DNA from: Marsupella aquatica
Lineage: Eukaryota; Marchantiophyta
Direction: 5' to 3'
Assembly: GCA_973895155.1 (NCBI GenBank)
Contig: OZ316895.1
Location: 12,214,001-12,278,000 of the forward strand
Length of the DNA stretch: 64,000 bases
Shown here: one piece after another, positions 60,600 through 64,000 of the stretch
Position numbering within the stretch: position 1 is the stretch's first letter
How the letters are laid out: the number at the start of each line of letters is the position of its first letter
Notes under the pieces: generated by a model
What the model was told of the DNA's origin: nothing
Seen by the model: the letters and a program-made list of their open reading frames with translations, nothing else
Database searches by the model: none
Position numbers and translations under genes: made by a program

Positions 60600-61728
60600 A
60601 TGGTAAAATCTTCCGCCATTGTATCCATAGCCTCTGTGATTGCTGGTGACTGACCTAGGCATCGGTAGATAACCGTACCCGCTCTGCACGCCTAAACCCT
60701 AAACAAAGTCTCCAGCAAGCTGCTCTCAACGACCAGGAATGATAATAAACGGCGAAGTGGATACCACGCACTATCTGGAATTGCCTTTTTTGTCATGATC
60801 TGAGTGAAGATGGAGAATGTTTGCTTTGCTCCTTGGATTTGATCACAATGATATCGAAGGTTTCATTGTTCTGAAGGAATTACTTGGTTCCCTTGCAGGC
60901 TGCCAAAATCATAGCCAATTTGATTGTGTTGGGGTCAGGTGTTGTTCTAAAGGCAGTTTCACAGGCTTATCGCCAAGCTATCGTCAGTAAGTAACTTTCC
61001 CACGTTACTGAAAAGTGCATGGATTTATGATGGTGTTGAGGATTTATGTTTTTGTCGAGCAAATTTCCGGATGAAGACTAGTCTCATACAATAACGTAGC
61101 ATTAGTGTGATTTTGTTTACTGAACATGACATTTCTGCCAGTCAAGATCTCAGTAGCTTTCTTGTTGTTGTGATGGAGCAATGAGAATGCATAATACTGA
61201 ACTTGTTTTTTTCTGTATTGAAATAAACAGATGCCTCAAAAACAGGAGTTGCGCAGGAAACTGTGCAGAACATGGTCCATAAATCAAGTAAGACCATGAC
61301 GGTACATGAGGCCCGTCAGGTTTTGGGGGTTAATGAGAATACTTCTTGGGAGGAAATAATGAAGGTAGACTTGAAGAGCCATGCTTTATTAGTCCTCGGC
61401 ATTATAAAATGGTTGGACTAAATCTTATATAAATTTTTTTCCATTTTACTAGCCACTCCTATGGGGCTGTTGTGGGTGATCAGTAGTAACTTTTCTGATA
61501 AGCATGGCTTTTGGATCATATTAGATTACAGGTATCATATGGCAGGATTGCGGAGATCTGTTACCTGTATTTGAATTTCTGCTAACTGCTATCTTCGACG
61601 TGCAGAAGTATGACAATTTATTTGAAAGAAACGCAAAGACAGGGAGCTTTTACCTCCAATCCAAGGTCTACCGAGCTAAAGAATGTTTAGAAGCTGCGAG
61701 ACAAGATGAAAGGCAAGAATCTTCATGA
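60600..61728 (+). CDS. PAM16: PAM16/TIM16, mitochondrial import motor subunit
   Basis: Exons 60899-60986, 61231-61364 and 61606-61728 join in frame and read AAKIIANLIVLGSGVVLKA...SQAYRQAI, NASKTGVAQE, HEARQVLGVNENTSWEEIMKKYDNLF, GSFYLQSKVYRAKECLEA, ending in TGA. This matches plant PAM16 (115 residues here with the initiator). No in-frame ATG precedes residue 2 in that exon, so the Met must come from an upstream exon. ATG|GTAAAATC at 60600 is my choice; ATG|GTAAATTCC at 60349 is equally compatible. The protein has a hydrophobic N-terminus and a degenerate J-domain without HPD. It binds the J-protein PAM18 and restrains mtHsp70 at the inner membrane. A telo-box AAACCCTAA lies at 60694-60702. 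Confidence 0.9.
60694..60702 (+). promoter_or_regulatory. Telo-box (AAACCCTAA)
   Basis: An exact AAACCCTAA within cctaaaccctaaac. Telo-boxes are common near the starts of plant housekeeping genes, including those for mitochondrial and translation proteins. Here it would fall in intron 1 or the leader of PAM16. Confidence 0.5.
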
Positions 61729-63115
61729 TTGATCGTCGAGTGAATGTTTTTCTTTCATGGTGATCTCCAACTGGGTCCACCATCTTTCTTCGTGATCTGA
61801 AGGATTGTCCGTCTCTGTGCAACTGCACGGGTCGCCTTTTCTTTCTTTCATGAGGCATTCGTTCTTTTTTTACCTTCCTCAGGGGTCCTGAACGATAGAA
61901 ATGTGGAACAACAAAAGGCACTAGTCGTAGAGACCGATCTTGTTAGAACAAGGAAGGAAGGTTAGGCAGGGCGTGTTGATCTCGAGTCTATTCTTATCTG
62001 TACAATATTAGCCAGACCTGAGCCCAAAAGTGGGCCTGGTCTCGGGTGTGTCTAGGATTGTAGTCAGTTCTCCCAAGGACTACACATAATGTTGAGAGAG
62101 AAAAAGTGGATGTGTTTCCACAAAGTAATAGCAGAATTGAGTTATTGTCTACACCATCCAACCTATGCTTGTGATGGGTAGTCTTGTGCGGGAGGTTTAC
62201 AGAAGGTTAAGTGAACTTACTGTACAGAACAAACATCATCCAAAGATATTGAAGGTACGATCTGATCTTCTTGCTCATGAGATTTTGTTGTCTGGTCAAA
62301 TTGTCAGTGTTGATCCCTTCCTAGATTTTTAGTTGTTTTCCATGGATTGTTCGTAATGTGGACTTCTGGCTTACTCTACCAGTGAGCCTACTTAACTAGA
62401 ATACTTGGAGGTTTTGGTGTAGCTATGCTCGCACTTCTAATTTTTGTCAGTTCTGCTAGCTAGACCCATGTCTATAGAGGGGTTTCTAACGGAGAACCTG
62501 GGAATTTAACGGGCCCAAGGAACTCAAAATGTGCTCGTTTTCATCTGGAAAGAAACCATTGTCGGGCTTAGCTTGTTTCTGAGCAAGAGAAAAAGTTCGT
62601 AGCATCTCGGCTTCCTTTCTCTACATGAGCCCCATACTATTCTCATTATTCTCGACTGCTGCTGTTTCCTTCCGCATTTCTTTCCTCTCCAAGGCCCTCT
62701 GATGAATCTCATGAGTTTGCATTACATCTTTTCCCTTTTGCAGAATTCTGCTCCTCTTTCTTGCTCCAAAAGTATCTCCGCGAATGTTCTCGTCCCCATA
62801 GATAATATATTGCATGAGTCATGCTCTCAATTCCTTCTTACCAAGGTTCTACTTGTGGTAGTGAACGCTGTTGTGGTAAAACTGCATTCTAAAATGGACT
62901 GGAGTTCCTGCCTTTTCCACACGACTGATGGCAGTATTTCGTGTTGTCTTTTTGGTGATGTTTCTTCCCTGTGGAACATCCTTGCACATGGTAGTGAAAT
63001 CTGAAAGAATGTTTTTTCCTGACAGGATTCTTGGTAAACTAAACACTATACTTAGAATCCCACTCGCCGCCCCCATACGAAATGATCGGAGCAGGTTTTG
63101 GATCGTCAGGAAGCC
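61729..63115. other. PAM16 3' flank and anonymous DNA
   Basis: No confident gene. Overlapping minus-strand frames at 62524-62815 read a charged segment (ALERKEMRKETAAVENNE) that could be an exon of an unseen gene or chance. Confidence 0.3.
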
Positions 63116-63354
63116 ACTCTGGCCTGAGGCCAATGATCATATTGAATGTTTCAACATCAGGCACACAAACGTCTAACTTATTTGGAAGCCACTGTATCTC
63201 TCCCTGGACCTGGGCCATTAATCATAACTTCGGCATGTTTCAAACCTTGATCAATTACAATCCGCGTAGCATTTTCTGCCGCAGTTTGAGCACTGGCCTG
63301 AGGTCAATGATCGTAACGATTGTTTGAACAACATCAGGCACACAAACGTCTAAA
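63115..63354. repeat. Direct repeat A, two copies 174 bp apart
   Basis: ggcctgagg.caatgatc...caacatcaggcacacaaacgtctaa occurs at 63121 and 63295. The rps11-like fragment lies exactly between the two copies. Confidence 0.8.
63178..63300 (-). pseudogene. rps11: Plastid-type rps11 fragment
   Basis: The minus frame from about 63300 reads [20 protein letters not shown] and then [13 protein letters not shown] before leaving the family and stopping at 63178-63180. This is the conserved central-to-late part of bacterial/plastid ribosomal protein S11, and the motif order is unmistakable. Only about 33 residues match; the N-terminal part and the C-terminal RRSG...NGCRP...KRRV part are absent nearby. 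It is most simply a nuclear copy of plastid DNA. It could instead be one exon of a transferred gene, since it is flanked by AG upstream and GTGGCT downstream. Confidence 0.6.
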
Positions 63355-63361
63355 TTGTTCC

Positions 63362-63520
63362 GTCCATGCAAGCGGAGGGTCGTTAGAACTTAATTGCAGA
63401 TTTCCAGATTCACAAGCTACACTATCCAGTCTCCATTAAAATGCATTGTTTGCATCCATCCATGCAAGCTGAGGGTAGTTAGCACTTAATTGCAGATTTC
63501 CAGATTCACAAACTACAAGG
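63362..63520. repeat. Direct repeat B, two copies 96 bp apart
   Basis: tccatgcaagc.gagggt.gttag.acttaattgcagatttccagattcacaa.ctaca occurs with catgcaag at 63365 and 63461. Only a few substitutions separate the copies. Confidence 0.85.
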
Positions 63521-64000
63521 TCCAGAATGTTTGAACAATATTCACATCCAAAGCTAACGGACCAAGGTTATGTTTTTTAGTGGCCCTATGCTTTCTTTAC
63601 GGGAGTGAAGATAGGCACCCAACTTTTATGTGAGTTTGCAGAAGTCTTGAGTTTGGGGAAGATGTTATCCTGGTATTGCTGAGTTCAAAGACACCATACC
63701 TCACCAAAAGCTTGAGCATTGACAATATTGGTTATGCATTGCGCTGCCTGAGAGGCTGCTTCAAACCCTGAGGACACACAAAATTTGCCAAGGCTGGGTT
63801 GCAGCTTTGCAGGAGTATATTAATGGCTTGGATTGGAGAATCACTCTACAGTAGTGTCTCAAACCTGCTTTTTCCCAGTTTTTGCGTCAGCCAACAAGGA
63901 AAATGTCCGCTATTGACCCTGACAAAATCTCTTAGGTTTCTGGAAAACTGAGAATCAGTTCAAGACGGGTCACAGCACCTGCCACAGGTTAAACTCCACA
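63521..64000. other. Anonymous DNA at window end
   Basis: No gene, RNA or repeat was recognised in the last 480 bases. Confidence 0.3.

Noticed and set aside
62849-63133. C-terminal continuation of the rps11 fragment (SGILSIVFS)
   Set aside because: Only a few residues resemble the S11 SGI-L segment and the conserved NGCRP...KRRV end is absent.

Overview
The window looks like nuclear DNA of a land plant, most likely a bryophyte; a liverwort such as Marchantia is my best guess, but the sequence does not settle it. The reasons are: genes with many short GT-AG introns, a trihelix transcription factor of the plant ASIL/6b-interacting type, an arabinogalactan peptide, a Tnt1/Tork-like Copia retrotransposon primed by initiator tRNA-Met, plant LINE remnants, plant telomere-type CCCTAAA repeats and an rps11-like fragment of plastid type. 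There is no operon, CRISPR array or prokaryotic gene layout. Most of the window is non-coding; roughly 15-20 kb is recognisable transposon or tandem repeat.

Layout. 1-8 kb: AT-rich, gene-poor sequence with a degenerate minus-strand LINE (about 5.45-6.8 kb). 8.6-9.5 kb: intronless trihelix transcription factor (+). 11.5-12 kb: ~180 bp tandem repeat. 12.9-14.46 kb: GC-rich island, probably a truncated LTR element. 16.1-21.6 kb: three-exon gene (+) for a ~1,254-residue AT-hook plus WD40 protein. 22.9-26.7 kb: convergent eleven-exon FRA10AC1 homologue (-), 294 residues, which has no long single open frame and was assembled from splice sites. 28.2-28.95 kb: LINE remnant (-). 29,062-35,520: nearly intact 6.46 kb Copia element (-) with 403-bp LTRs differing at two positions, 5-bp target duplications, primer binding site and polypurine tract. 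36.4-39.6 kb: four-exon gene (+) for a mitochondrial NAD-dependent isocitrate dehydrogenase regulatory subunit. 40-48 kb: mostly anonymous DNA with tandem repeats and one unrecognised 192-codon frame. 48.2-48.5 kb: arabinogalactan peptide (-), with an 8 x 89 bp minisatellite about 1.1 kb upstream of it. 53.9-57.2 kb: eight-exon PIG-A gene (+). 60.6-61.7 kb: PAM16/TIM16 gene (+). 63.1-63.5 kb: short direct repeats around a plastid-type rps11 fragment.

The confident genes are mostly housekeeping genes acting in different compartments: two mitochondrial (TCA-cycle IDH subunit, inner-membrane import motor subunit PAM16), one ER (first step of GPI-anchor synthesis), one GPI-linked surface peptide that would depend on that pathway, and three nuclear proteins (trihelix factor, AT-hook/WD40 protein, splicing-associated FRA10AC1). 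Nothing indicates co-regulation or a cluster.

The most notable observations are the young Copia element with a single in-frame UGA between gag and pol and a six-unit repeat in its U3, inserted about 0.9 kb upstream of the IDH gene; two GC-AG introns with near-identical donors (FRA10AC1 and PIG-A); the AT-hook/WD40 protein; the 8 x 89 bp minisatellite; and the rps11 fragment bracketed by direct repeats. I did not find a convincing new multi-gene system.
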